A stretch of DNA of 64,000 nucleotides. It comes from Longitalea arenae. GTDB taxonomy: Bacteria; Bacteroidota; Bacteroidia; Chitinophagales; Chitinophagaceae. Below the pieces are notes generated by a model, which did not search any database, was not told the origin of the DNA, and saw only the letters and a program-made list of their open reading frames with translations. Positions 43,895 through 52,932 of this stretch are shown here, piece by piece; the first letter of the stretch is position 1; every line of letters starts with the position of its first letter. The position numbers and the translations under genes were made by a program. The stretch covers positions 930,001 to 994,000 of the forward strand of contig NZ_JAFFJX010000001.1 of NCBI RefSeq assembly GCF_016924755.1, written 5' to 3'.

Positions 43895-44069
43895 ACACAC
43901 TTAGAGCTCTCAACATCAATTCCTGAAGCAGTCTGTACGTACCTGGTACGAAGTCCCAAACCAATTCAACCTGATCCGGTTTGTACTAACAACACATTTG
44001 TTTCATGTTAAGTATTCGAATTAGTATGAGCACTTCATAACTGATTGATTTTATCAACATGGGAGTAAG

Positions 44070-44157
44070 TATGGCTGATGTATGGCTGAAGTACGGCTGA
44101 TGCTGGCTTAATCTATACTGAGTGTGTACTGAGTGTATGCCGGGTCTGTGCTGATCA
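44070..44157. repeat. 11-bp-period array C, ending at the broken YgjP gene
   Basis: Eight in-phase units: TATGGCTGATG, TATGGCTGAAG, TACGGCTGATG, CTGGCTTAATC, TATACTGAGTG, TGTACTGAGTG, TATGCCGGGTC and TGTGCTGATCA. The first three are near-identical; later ones drift. The array merges with the first codons that still resemble the YgjP protease. Confidence 0.75.
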
Positions 44158-44560
44158 GCAAAGAGGGCCGATATATAAAAGGTATTGTTAAAACGAAGGG
44201 GAATCAGAAAAATATAGAACGCCTGGTTATGGATTGGTACAGGCAGGAGGCGAAAAGGGTGTTCTGGGAGCGGTTTGAGCGATATAAATATATATTAAAG
44301 CGGGAAAAATAGCTGTTAATCAGTTACTCGTTCGCCGTCTGGAAAAACGGTGGGGTAGTTGCACTGAATTGGGAAATGTTGTATTGAACTTGTCGCTTAT
44401 TCAAGCGCCGGTACAGTGTATAGATTATGTATTAGTGCATGAACTTTGTCACCTGAAACACCTAAATCATGGCCCTAAGTTTTACAGTATGCTAGCGCGT
44501 TATATGGAGGATTGGGAAAAGAGTAGGGGCCGGTTACAAAAAGTGAAATTATTCGCTTAA
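44151..44560 (+). pseudogene. YgjP-family (DUF45) zinc metallopeptidase, 5'-truncated and frameshifted
   Basis: The first frame reads ...EGRYIKGIVKTKGNQ..IERLVMDWYRQEAKRVFWERF (from about 44160) and stops at TAG 44310-44312. Moving to the next frame at the five-A run 44305-44309 restores the family pattern at once: VRRLEKRWGSCTELGNVVLN, then IDYVLVHELCHLKHLNHGPKF with the zinc motif HELCH at 44438-44452, ending TAA 44558-44560. A one-base deletion in the A-run explains the break. About the first half of the usual roughly 230-residue protein is missing, and array C takes its place. YgjP genes are often neighbours of type I restriction genes, so this may be the remnant of an earlier defence locus beside the present McrBC genes. 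Confidence 0.85.
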
Positions 44561-44782
44561 TTTACGAAGCTGATTGCCAACTCCTACATGTTCCTGCCTG
44601 CTTATTTAAAATACTTGAAATTGATCTGACTCAATAAATTGCAGTCTCGAGGCTATCTCACCTATAATTTTCCAAAGAATTGTTCCAAAAGCTCATAATT
44701 AATTATTTTAGTATAGTGTATGGATCGCCGGTAAACGACTGTACGCTTAAAGCACCATCAAGATAACCCCTAACCGATTAAT

Positions 44783-47164
44783 ATGAGCATCGATAAAATA
44801 TCCAAACAACATGTCTTGCAAGCTGTTGATAAAATTGAACGCGAAGGGATTCAATTAGAGCCATCTACAAAGTATGATGTGATTATTAATGGTAATCTTT
44901 ACCCGCCCAAAGAAGTAATGCGATACGCAAATTTGTTAGCAAATGGAACTAAAGATTGGGAGTTTAGTGGCGGGGAGCCCACAAATAAATTTTTAAGAGC
45001 CTTCGGTTTTGACATTATTGATAAGGGAGGAACGGTTCCTGTTATTCCGATAAATAACGCGATCCCTTTGTCATATCGGGTGTGGAAGTTAGGTTGTAAT
45101 TGGGGTAGGGGTAAACCGAGCTTTTATGATTTAATCAAAGAAAGATCTATTGTTATTGGAGTTAATGATAAATTGTATTCACCGGGTGATTTGATTATAA
45201 TAACCAAAGGTTATACTGTATATGCATTAGGAAAGGTATTGGAAGAGTGCAAACCTGTTACATCTAATATAGACCTGGAGTCTGAATTTGAGGAGTTTGA
45301 AATTGAATATGAAGATTGGGTTGTCTATGCGAAAGTTGAATGGTATGAATTAGAAAGCGAGGAAATATTTACATATCAGTTACAAGTTGGTATCTGTAAT
45401 GTTAATGACTACAAAACTAAATATAGGGCTATTTCAATTTGGGAGGATCGATTTATTAATTATTGGATTTTTCAATGTAATCCCAATGATTTTGATTTTG
45501 AAACGGCTGTTAAAAATAAATTACTTAAGCAGTGGACGGTAGTTGCGCATAAAGACAAGATAAAAATTGGCGATAAAGTAATCCTTTGGCTAACTGGCAA
45601 AAGGGCCGGTTGCTATGCCCTTGCCCGGATTACTTCTGAGCCAACATTTTCAGCAACATCACCTGATGATCGTTTGTGGAAGACAACGCCTAAAGAAGCG
45701 CTTAAGGCTGGTATAGAGCTCATCCATAACCTTATCGATAAGCCTCTTCTTTGGCAAAACATAAAAGGTATTGAAGGATTAGAAGATCTGAATGTGGGGA
45801 ATCAAGGCACCAATTTTTCAGCCACTCGAAAACAATACAACTTACTTCTGCAGCTTATGGAAAATAACACCCAAAATAGCACCGGAAAATTCGATGTCTT
45901 CATCAATACTATATTGTATGGTCCTCCTGGCACAGGCAAGACTCATCAATTAAATAAGTATAAAGAAAACTACTTTACCGATAAAGGGATTAACCAAGAC
46001 GCAGAAGAAGCGCTGAAAGACAAGATAGCCGACTATCCGTTATGGCAGGTAGTTGCAGCTGTTTTACAAAAGTACAAGGAACCCACTTCTGTTACAGAAC
46101 TTTTAAATGATCCTCTTATCAAAGCTAAACTTAATCCATTGGCTAAAGCTCCAAGGCAAGCGATCTGGAGAGTTTTGCAGTCTTATGCTGATGATAGTTC
46201 TACAGAGTTGGAAGCTAAATACAGAGGCTCAATTCAGGTATTTCAAAAGGTAAAAAAAGGTAAATGGGGTATCATTGAGGATGAAAGAGCCGAACTACAG
46301 GATATCATTGGCCAGGAGCTTATCGATCTTGCTGCTAATCCGGTGTTACCACCCATTGAAAGTACTTCACTGAAGAAGCGATATAACTTCATAACCTTTC
46401 ACCAAAAGTATAGCTATGAAGATTTTATAGAAGGAATAAAGCCGCTGTTAAAAGATGATGATGTTGTAGAACAAGCTGGTCAGTTGCAATTCGAGTTGAA
46501 AAAGGGAATATTTTACAATAGTTGTTTGGAAGCTTTAAAGTTAGCGGGATACGAGTCATTTAAAGAATGTTATAATGATTCTAGAGGTAATCGTACATTA
46601 AAGTTTGAAGACGCCAAAGGAAACGCATCAATGCAATTCGCACTATTTATCGACGAAATAAACCGGGCGAATATTTCGGCCGTTTTTGGTGAGTTAATTA
46701 CTTTATTGGAAGATGACAAAAGAATTGGTGCACCAAACGAAATGTGGATTGAACTGCCGGCTTCTAAGGAAAAATTCTGTGTTCCGCCTAACTTATACGT
46801 CATTGGAACAATGAACACTGCCGATCGCTCTATTGCTTTATTAGATATAGCTCTTAGAAGACGATTTGAATTTATATCGCTCTATCCGGAATATATTGAA
46901 TCTGAATGGTGGTCACCTTTATTAGAAAAGTTAAACCTGGCCATTTATAATTGGAAAAAGAATCCTGACTTTTTCATCGGTCATGCCTTTTTCCTTGACA
47001 AGCCAGAAGCAGACCGCACGAAAATCCTAAACACCAGGATCATTCCCTTGTTGTACGAGTATTGCCAAAATAATGTTGGTACGATTACTAAGATATTAAA
47101 TGAAGCGGATATTAAAATAAAATTGGGTGGTATTAAAGAGAACTTTCAAATTGTTGCCCAGTGA
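44783..47164 (+). CDS. mcrB: McrB-like AAA+ restriction GTPase with N-terminal reader domains
   Basis: 793-residue motor subunit of a modification-dependent restriction system. The AAA+ core has Walker A GPPGTGKT (380-387), Walker B LFIDEINRANIS (Asp624, Glu625), the McrB signature MNTADRS (677-683) and the arginine-rich DIALRRRFEF. N-terminal to it are three regions: a small head (about 1-80, INGNLYPPKEVMRYAN...EPTNKFLRAFGF) like the head domain of ScoMcrA-type enzymes; a PUA-like region (about 95-210, SPGDLIIITKGYTVYALGKV); and an EVE-like domain (about 226-345, YWIFQCNP, KIGDKVILWLTG, YALARITSEP). EVE and related PUA folds read modified bases. The stop overlaps the mcrC start (GTGA). Base composition is visibly more AT-rich than the flanking genes, which suggests transfer. 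Confidence 0.9.
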   Translation: MSIDKISKQHVLQAVDKIEREGIQLEPSTKYDVIINGNLYPPKEVMRYANLLANGTKDWEFSGGEPTNKFLRAFGFDIIDKGGTVPVIPINNAIPLSYRVWKLGCNWGRGKPSFYDLIKERSIVIGVNDKLYSPGDLIIITKGYTVYALGKVLEECKPVTSNIDLESEFEEFEIEYEDWVVYAKVEWYELESEEIFTYQLQVGICNVNDYKTKYRAISIWEDRFINYWIFQCNPNDFDFETAVKNKLLKQWTVVAHKDKIKIGDKVILWLTGKRAGCYALARITSEPTFSATSPDDRLWKTTPKEALKAGIELIHNLIDKPLLWQNIKGIEGLEDLNVGNQGTNFSATRKQYNLLLQLMENNTQNSTGKFDVFINTILYGPPGTGKTHQLNKYKENYFTDKGINQDAEEALKDKIADYPLWQVVAAVLQKYKEPTSVTELLNDPLIKAKLNPLAKAPRQAIWRVLQSYADDSSTELEAKYRGSIQVFQKVKKGKWGIIEDERAELQDIIGQELIDLAANPVLPPIESTSLKKRYNFITFHQKYSYEDFIEGIKPLLKDDDVVEQAGQLQFELKKGIFYNSCLEALKLAGYESFKECYNDSRGNRTLKFEDAKGNASMQFALFIDEINRANISAVFGELITLLEDDKRIGAPNEMWIELPASKEKFCVPPNLYVIGTMNTADRSIALLDIALRRRFEFISLYPEYIESEWWSPLLEKLNLAIYNWKKNPDFFIGHAFFLDKPEADRTKILNTRIIPLLYEYCQNNVGTITKILNEADIKIKLGGIKENFQIVAQ

Positions 47165-48477
47165 GATTATTTGAATGGAATAGCAAATCCTTTGAAGGAG
47201 ATAAAAGACAGTTAACTGGATTTATCAATTATCTATCTGGTGTTTGGCAAAATCGAAATCGTTATATTGAATTGAATGAGGAAAATACCGAGGAAGAAGA
47301 ACAAGAAGTAAAAATTCAAGGCCAACGTTTTTTTGATTTCACCATAGATGGGAAGATTTCAGCGAGAAATTTTGTGGGTGTTGTACAATATGAAGGGATA
47401 AGAATTGAAGTATATCCTAAGATATTTGCCAGCGAACAAACGGAAAATGTTAAAAAATGGCAACTCAACTTATTGTATTGGCTTACCTATTGTCGCAAAA
47501 TTAAATTTCCCTTTTCTTTCGCCGATGTGTCTAAGTTGGAGTTTGACGATTATTTGGAACTCCTTATTTACATTTTTGCAAATTATACAGAGGAAGTGAT
47601 TGCACGCCAGCCATTTCAGACGTATCATTTAGTTGAAGAAGAAGCTTCTTTTCTAAAGGGGCGTTTGTTATTTGATGAATATACAAAGCAGCATCTATCT
47701 ACAGGTAACTGGCAAAGCTTTTATTGCGCTCATCAACCGTTTGTTTATGACAATTTATTCAATCGGATCATTAAATATGTTGCAAAAAGGTTGTCGGCAG
47801 TTAGCACCAACCATTTGAATATTGAGAAATTGAATGAATTGTTGTTTCTACTTCATGACGTAGCGGATGTAAGCTGTATTGCAGAGGATTGTGAAAAAGT
47901 GAAATTGAATCCCTTATTTGAAGATCATAAGCAGGTGTTGGAATTATGTAGATTGTATTTATCCAACCAGGTAATAGATATGGATTCAGAGGATAGTAGA
48001 AATTTCTGCTTTCTTATCCCTATGGAGTATATTTTCGAAGAATTCATTTTTGGTTTTATTGATGATAAATGGCCATTGATAAATGCAAAACCCCAAAGTA
48101 TTGGTTACCTGGCTTTGAATGGCGATAGGCAGGTGTTTCAAATTAGAAATGATATCTACATTAACAAGCGGCTGATTATTGACACAAAGTATAAAATTCG
48201 GAAAAATGCAAACGACTTAAAGGCTGGTGTAAGCCAAAATGATTTATACCAGATGGTCAGCTATGCTCTACGAAGAGGCTGCACAAATGTCTTACTGTTG
48301 TATCCAGCTTCGAACAATACCACAAATGAACCCACTATTTTTCAAGTGCCTTCTCGAATGTTATCAGATAATATTAACATACAGGTTTCTGATATTGACA
48401 TAATGTTCGAGAACATTCATCAGGCTGATAACTTAATGGTGAAACGGATAAAAGAATTGAGTCCGATATTTCGATAA
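47161..48477 (+). CDS. mcrC: McrC-like nuclease subunit
   Basis: 438-residue partner of McrB that supplies the endonuclease. It begins at GTG 47161, overlapping the mcrB stop by four bases, the usual arrangement. The N-terminal part has the McrC pattern (FVGVVQYEGIRIEVYPKIF). The C-terminal PD-(D/E)xK nuclease motif is visible: an acidic residue in FQIRNDIYINKR, then IIDTKYK with Asp341 and Lys343, and QNDLYQMVSYALRRG. All expected catalytic positions look intact. With McrB it should cut DNA carrying a modified base or backbone; the actual target cannot be deduced here. Confidence 0.92.
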   Translation: MRLFEWNSKSFEGDKRQLTGFINYLSGVWQNRNRYIELNEENTEEEEQEVKIQGQRFFDFTIDGKISARNFVGVVQYEGIRIEVYPKIFASEQTENVKKWQLNLLYWLTYCRKIKFPFSFADVSKLEFDDYLELLIYIFANYTEEVIARQPFQTYHLVEEEASFLKGRLLFDEYTKQHLSTGNWQSFYCAHQPFVYDNLFNRIIKYVAKRLSAVSTNHLNIEKLNELLFLLHDVADVSCIAEDCEKVKLNPLFEDHKQVLELCRLYLSNQVIDMDSEDSRNFCFLIPMEYIFEEFIFGFIDDKWPLINAKPQSIGYLALNGDRQVFQIRNDIYINKRLIIDTKYKIRKNANDLKAGVSQNDLYQMVSYALRRGCTNVLLLYPASNNTTNEPTIFQVPSRMLSDNINIQVSDIDIMFENIHQADNLMVKRIKELSPIFR

Positions 48478-48832
48478 AACTTGTATAACAGAATAGTCTT
48501 AACTTAAATCGATTTGAACCGAATAAAGCGCCAATTCCGCCGCGACGGTTTTGTCGCTTTACGGCGGGGCCACCTAAATCCCGCCTCACCACCACCCGTT
48601 CCCTTACCGCCCCCAATTACCTCCTAACCAGCCGCTAAGTTTCACTGGTGGGGATAAATACAACGAAACCTATCCCACGCAATAAAACATCATACTCAGA
48701 AGTGCCGAATTCAAGACCGCTTACAATAACAGCCCAACGTTTCCCCCATATTTCCCGATTTCGTAACCCCAGTACGCGCTGACTGGCACGGTTTTGCGTG
48801 TCCCTTCGACCTAACTACTTTTTGAAGAAACT
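48478..48832. other. Gene-free interval after mcrC
   Basis: 355 bases with no supported gene. One stem-loop is visible at 48537-48567 (CCGCCG with CGGCGG outside, GCGAC with GTCGC inside), without a T-run directly behind it; it may terminate mcrBC weakly. Confidence 0.5.
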
Positions 48833-50527
48833 ATGAAACGCACTATCTACTCTTTTTTCGTTCTGTTACTTGTTGCAACATCATTGTTTAGTTACGCGAC
48901 CGACTACTATGTTGATCCTTCTTCCAGCGGTAAAAACCTGGGCACCTACAACGATCCCTGGCACAACATTCGCGACATTCCATGGTCTGTTAACTATTTT
49001 CAACCGGGCGATGTCGTTTACTTCCGGCGAGGGCAACAATACTGGGGCACCTTGTCAATCAATAGCAGCGGCAGGGAAGGGGCGCCCATAACGTTCATGC
49101 CCTATGGTGAGGGCGCGGCTCCTCTCTTTAAGTACAGCCCCTGGGACTTTACCGAGCCATTGGTCCAAAACCGCGTGTTTATCAGGCTGAATCAATGTAA
49201 TTACATCGTTATCGATGGTTTTGAACTTACCGATCATTCCATCCGCGATTATGATCGCTACACCTCCGCCAACGTGGGCTATGGTATCTATATTTATAAA
49301 GGTCACGGTAATGGCGGCTCGCATAATGTCATTAAAAATTGCACCATCTCGCGATTAGGTGCAGGGGTCAATATCGACGGCGGCAGCTTCAATACCGTCA
49401 CCAATTGCTCGATCCGCAACCTGCGCATGATCATCAATACTTCCTATCAAATGTGGGACGATTTCGGCGCAGTGGGCATCGTAGTCGGCGGGTCTAACAA
49501 TTCCATCACACACAATCAGATTCACGACTGTTGGAGCAACAGCTACGATTATAAGCTCGACGGGGGCGCTATTGAAATGTTCGGTGAGGTGTCCAACAAC
49601 AAAATATTGTACAACACCGCCAGCGACAACATCGGCTTTATGGAATTCGGCAGCGGTTGGGGGGCTCATGCGTTCAATAACCTGGTTGGCTATAACCTGC
49701 TTGTGAACAACGGGCATGTATTCTGGATCAACTCCAGCAGCGTCTTTCACCAGGACGTTCGTAACCTGCAGTTTGTCAATAATAATGTCGTTGAAACAAA
49801 AGCGCCGCGGCTGCCTGATGTGCATAACCTCATCGGTATTATGTCTACGCCATGGGTACCGAATGTGCTTACCATGAAGAATAATATTTTCTGGATCAAC
49901 ACGTCTTCCAATATCACCGATCCGACGACGAAACCTTTTAACGGCCCGCAGTTGATCCATCAGAGCAATATCTTTCATCTGAATGGCGGCAGCCTTGGCT
50001 ACGATCCGGATTATTCCGAACAAAAACTTCCCAACGATGTAGAGGTGTTTGCCAATAGTTATTCATCCGATCCGCTTACCTGGAACTATGATCTGCGGCC
50101 AACTGCTGCTGCCGTCAACTGGGGTCAATGGACCGGGATAGAAAAAGACTTCTGGGGTAAGCCGGTGCCGCAGAGCGGTGTTCCTGATGCGGGTATTTCC
50201 GAGAGCCATTCAAACATCACCCCCGCCCGCGTATCCATCGCTTCAACCGGTCCGGTTATTGTTGAGAACCGCGAGCAGACGGGCGCCCTCACCGTTTCGC
50301 CCAACCCCGCACAGGATCATATCTACCTGAAATTGCCGGGCAATAACTTCCTGAACAAGGAGGTATTACTCGTGAATATGGCCGGCGCAGTGCTCCAAAA
50401 GCAACGGCTAAACGATGCGGGCGGCCAGGTAAAGCTGAACGTTAGCATGTTGCCCCGCGGTACTTTTGCGGTCAAGCTGATCGACACCAAAACCGGTCAG
50501 TCGCAAAGCACTTCATTTATAAAATAG
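48833..50527 (+). CDS. Type IX-secreted right-handed parallel beta-helix protein, copy 1
   Basis: 564 residues: signal peptide (TIYSFFVLLLVATSLFSYA), a long region of PbH1-type coils (for example NYIVIDGFELTDHSIRDYD, HNVIKNCTISRLGAGVNIDG, NTVTNCSIRNLRMI, NNKILYNTASDNIGFMEFG), and a C-terminal Por_Secre_tail domain (VSPNPAQDHIYLKL... to the end), the signal for export and surface attachment or release by the type IX system. The beta-helix fold is typical of pectate-lyase-like carbohydrate enzymes, but I cannot assign a CAZy family. It is a paralogue of the next gene and lies back to back with the pectin PUL, so a plant-wall polysaccharide target is likely but unproven. Confidence 0.85.
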   Translation: MKRTIYSFFVLLLVATSLFSYATDYYVDPSSSGKNLGTYNDPWHNIRDIPWSVNYFQPGDVVYFRRGQQYWGTLSINSSGREGAPITFMPYGEGAAPLFKYSPWDFTEPLVQNRVFIRLNQCNYIVIDGFELTDHSIRDYDRYTSANVGYGIYIYKGHGNGGSHNVIKNCTISRLGAGVNIDGGSFNTVTNCSIRNLRMIINTSYQMWDDFGAVGIVVGGSNNSITHNQIHDCWSNSYDYKLDGGAIEMFGEVSNNKILYNTASDNIGFMEFGSGWGAHAFNNLVGYNLLVNNGHVFWINSSSVFHQDVRNLQFVNNNVVETKAPRLPDVHNLIGIMSTPWVPNVLTMKNNIFWINTSSNITDPTTKPFNGPQLIHQSNIFHLNGGSLGYDPDYSEQKLPNDVEVFANSYSSDPLTWNYDLRPTAAAVNWGQWTGIEKDFWGKPVPQSGVPDAGISESHSNITPARVSIASTGPVIVENREQTGALTVSPNPAQDHIYLKLPGNNFLNKEVLLVNMAGAVLQKQRLNDAGGQVKLNVSMLPRGTFAVKLIDTKTGQSQSTSFIK

Positions 50528-50561
50528 ATGAGCGGCATACTGCCTTTCATTAATAAACAAG

Positions 50562-50589
50562 ACCGCCTTTGGCGGTTTTGTCGTTTTTA
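50562..50589 (+). terminator. Intrinsic terminator between the two beta-helix genes
   Basis: ACCGCC (50562-50567) pairs with GGCGGT (50571-50576) around a TTT loop, followed by TTTGTCGTTTTT. Copy 1 therefore ends separately from copy 2. Confidence 0.75.
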
Positions 50590-50764
50590 TGCTATGCCAG
50601 ATCATTATCCACAATCTATTTGAACTCCTAAGCATTCCCCCTCCAAGCCCGCTAAGTAGTTTCGTGTATTGAAGACATTTAACGTTATCGATCATTCCCA
50701 ATGGCATAATTTTTTCGACCCTCTCACTACGCAATTAAGCGCCTGATTTAATCATACATACTCT

Positions 50765-52678
50765 ATGAAAAACGTGAGAGTCCAATTGCTCATGCTGCTC
50801 CTCATTGCAGCTTCTTTTTCCGTGTCCGGCAAAGCCTATTTCGTAGATCCCTCCTCCTGGGGATCCAACCAGGGAACCTGGTTTGACCCCTGGAAGTCTA
50901 TCTGGGATATCCCCCAAAACGTTGGTTATTTTCAGCCGGGTGATTCTATCTTCTTCAAAAGCGGTCACGAGTACATGGGTACCTTATCTATCAATAGCAG
51001 TGGCCGCGAAGGCGCACCCATCGTTTTAATGCCTTACGGCGAAGGAAAAACACCGGTCTTTAAATACAATGCCGGGCACTTTACCGATCCCATGATCTAC
51101 AACCGCGTCATGATCCGCCTCAACCAATGTAATTACATTGTTATCGATGGTTTCGAACTAACCGACTATACCATCCGTGACTACGATCGTTACTCCTCTG
51201 CTAATGTGGGTTACGGGGTGTATATCTACAAAGGCTCGCATAATATTGTGAAGAATTGTAAGGTATCGCGCCTGGGCTCGGGTGTTTGTATCGACGGTGG
51301 CAGCTATAACACCGTTACTCATTGCGACATCCGCAACCTGCGCATGATCATCAATACACCTAATGATCCCTGGGACGACTTCGGCGCCATGGGCATCATG
51401 GTCGGCGGCTCCCATAATAACATTACCTATAACCAGATCCACGATTGCTGGGCCAACAGTTACGACTATAAGATCGATGGCGGCGCTGTTGAAATGTATG
51501 GTCCCGTTTGTAACAACCGGATCCTGTACAATACCTGCAGCGAAAACCTCGGTTTCATGGAGTTTGGCAGCGGCTCGGGTGGGCAGGCACTCAATAATGT
51601 CGTGGGCTACAATCTGCTCGTGAATAACGGCCATATATTCTGGATCAATTCCAGCAGTATCTATAGCCTCGATGTGCGGAACCTGCAGTTCCTCAACAAC
51701 AATATCGTTGAAACGCATGCGCCGCGCATCCCGGAGGTGAGGAACCTCATCGGCATCATGAATACGCCCACCGTTGCAAATGTGCTTACCATGAAGAACA
51801 ATATCTTCTGGCTTACCACGGGTCAAAATATCACGGATCCGCATTGGCAGCCTTTTAATGGCCCGCAGTTGATCCACCAGAACAATCTGTTCCACCTCAG
51901 CGGCGGCAGCCTCGGCTATCCTATGGATTGGTCTGAACAAATGCTTTCTGCCGGTGCATCACCTTTCACTGATATCAGTTCTTATGATCCCCTTTCCTGG
52001 AATTATGACCTGCGGCCCTGGTCCGTCGCCGTGAATTTTGGTCAATACATCGGTATCGATAAAGACTTCTTCGGTAAATCCGTTCCCTTAAGCGGCGCTC
52101 CGGATGTTGGCATTGCTGAGAACATACTTGGTGCGCAACACCTGGAAATTGTATCCACCCGGGCCTATGAAGCTGCTGACGGAAATGTCGTTGAGTGGGA
52201 AACCAATAACGAATCGGCGAATCATTTTGAGCTCCAGAAAAGCACCGACGGCAAGGCCTTTACTACCGTTGCCACCATTCCCAACAAAACGGATGCAGTT
52301 GCTGCGCTTAAATTCCATTTTACCGATAATGCGAAAAAGGGCAACGTCTTCTATTACCGGGTGAAAGCGGTGGAAAGGGACAAAAAAGAATTGTATTCTA
52401 AAGTAGTTACTATCAAAAACAACCAGCCGGCCGGCAGCCTCAGCGTTTTCCCCAATCCCGCACAGGATCATGTGTACCTGAAATTGCCAGGATTCGATTT
52501 TCTAAATAAAGAGATCCAGATCGTTAATATGGCCGGTGTTGTATTGAAAAAGCAGGTGCTGAATGAGGCCGGCAGCCAGGTCAAACTCGACATCAGCAGC
52601 CTGCCCAAAGGCGCATTTGCTATAAAAATGATCGATAGTAAAACCGGTCAAAGCCAAAGCTCACTGTTTACAAAATAG
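50765..52678 (+). CDS. Type IX-secreted right-handed parallel beta-helix protein, copy 2, with extra Fn3-like domain
   Basis: 637 residues. The signal peptide is NVRVQLLMLLLIAASFSVSG, and the beta-helix region closely matches copy 1 along its length (IVIDGFELTDYTIRDYDRYS, GGAVEMYGPVCNNRILYN, LGFMEFGSGSGGQALNNVVG). After the helix it has an insertion of about 85 residues absent from copy 1 (about 460-550: VVEWETNNESANHFELQKST..., FYYRVKAVERDKKELYS), a fibronectin-III-like fold often seen before type IX tails. The final sorting domain again matches copy 1 very closely (NPAQDHVYLKLPG, SQVKLDISSLPKGAFAIKMI). The pair is a tandem duplication with gain or loss of one domain. Confidence 0.85.
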   Translation: MKNVRVQLLMLLLIAASFSVSGKAYFVDPSSWGSNQGTWFDPWKSIWDIPQNVGYFQPGDSIFFKSGHEYMGTLSINSSGREGAPIVLMPYGEGKTPVFKYNAGHFTDPMIYNRVMIRLNQCNYIVIDGFELTDYTIRDYDRYSSANVGYGVYIYKGSHNIVKNCKVSRLGSGVCIDGGSYNTVTHCDIRNLRMIINTPNDPWDDFGAMGIMVGGSHNNITYNQIHDCWANSYDYKIDGGAVEMYGPVCNNRILYNTCSENLGFMEFGSGSGGQALNNVVGYNLLVNNGHIFWINSSSIYSLDVRNLQFLNNNIVETHAPRIPEVRNLIGIMNTPTVANVLTMKNNIFWLTTGQNITDPHWQPFNGPQLIHQNNLFHLSGGSLGYPMDWSEQMLSAGASPFTDISSYDPLSWNYDLRPWSVAVNFGQYIGIDKDFFGKSVPLSGAPDVGIAENILGAQHLEIVSTRAYEAADGNVVEWETNNESANHFELQKSTDGKAFTTVATIPNKTDAVAALKFHFTDNAKKGNVFYYRVKAVERDKKELYSKVVTIKNNQPAGSLSVFPNPAQDHVYLKLPGFDFLNKEIQIVNMAGVVLKKQVLNEAGSQVKLDISSLPKGAFAIKMIDSKTGQSQSSLFTK

Positions 52679-52716
52679 GAGAGATTGCTTTGCTTCTCCT
52701 TCTACAGTTCTAAAGA

Positions 52717-52770
52717 AAAGAGGCTGTCTCCTATGTTTGTGAAACATGGGGGCGGCCTCTTTCATTTTCA
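52717..52770. terminator. Long bidirectional terminator between the beta-helix gene and PUL 3
   Basis: AAGAGGC (52718-52724) pairs with GCCTCTT (52755-52761), and TATGTTT with AAACATG inside. Pyrimidine-rich tracts flank it on both sides, so it can serve the plus-strand beta-helix gene and the minus-strand GH28 gene. Confidence 0.7.
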
Positions 52771-52932
52771 GTTCCTAAGGCGGGTTTATCTAAACAGCTG
52801 TATAACTAAAAGGGTTGCCTTTTTAGGAATAAGAACTGGTCAGGTTGTTTTTAGGTGTATGGCGACAGGTGAAAGATTATCGGTTGTATGTAAAAGCAAT
52901 CCTCTTACTTTTATCCTATTATGTAACGCATC

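Larger units (their letters stand above)
43080..44150. other. About 1 kb gene-free, repeat-rich accessory DNA
   Basis: No gene is supported. The stretch contains a 7-bp-period array (43159-43186), a 17-bp inverted repeat (43604-43674), two short 11-bp-period arrays (43813-43845, 43862-43894) and a longer 11-bp-period array (44070-44157) that runs into a broken gene. Base composition changes along the stretch. It looks like a site of repeated insertion and loss next to the restriction genes. Confidence 0.7.

Noticed and set aside
51158-51940. Long minus-strand open frame (260 codons)
   Set aside because: It lies antisense inside beta-helix copy 2; a similar antisense frame exists in copy 1 (49355-50023), which follows from shared codon use of the paralogues. 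No signal, domain or start context.
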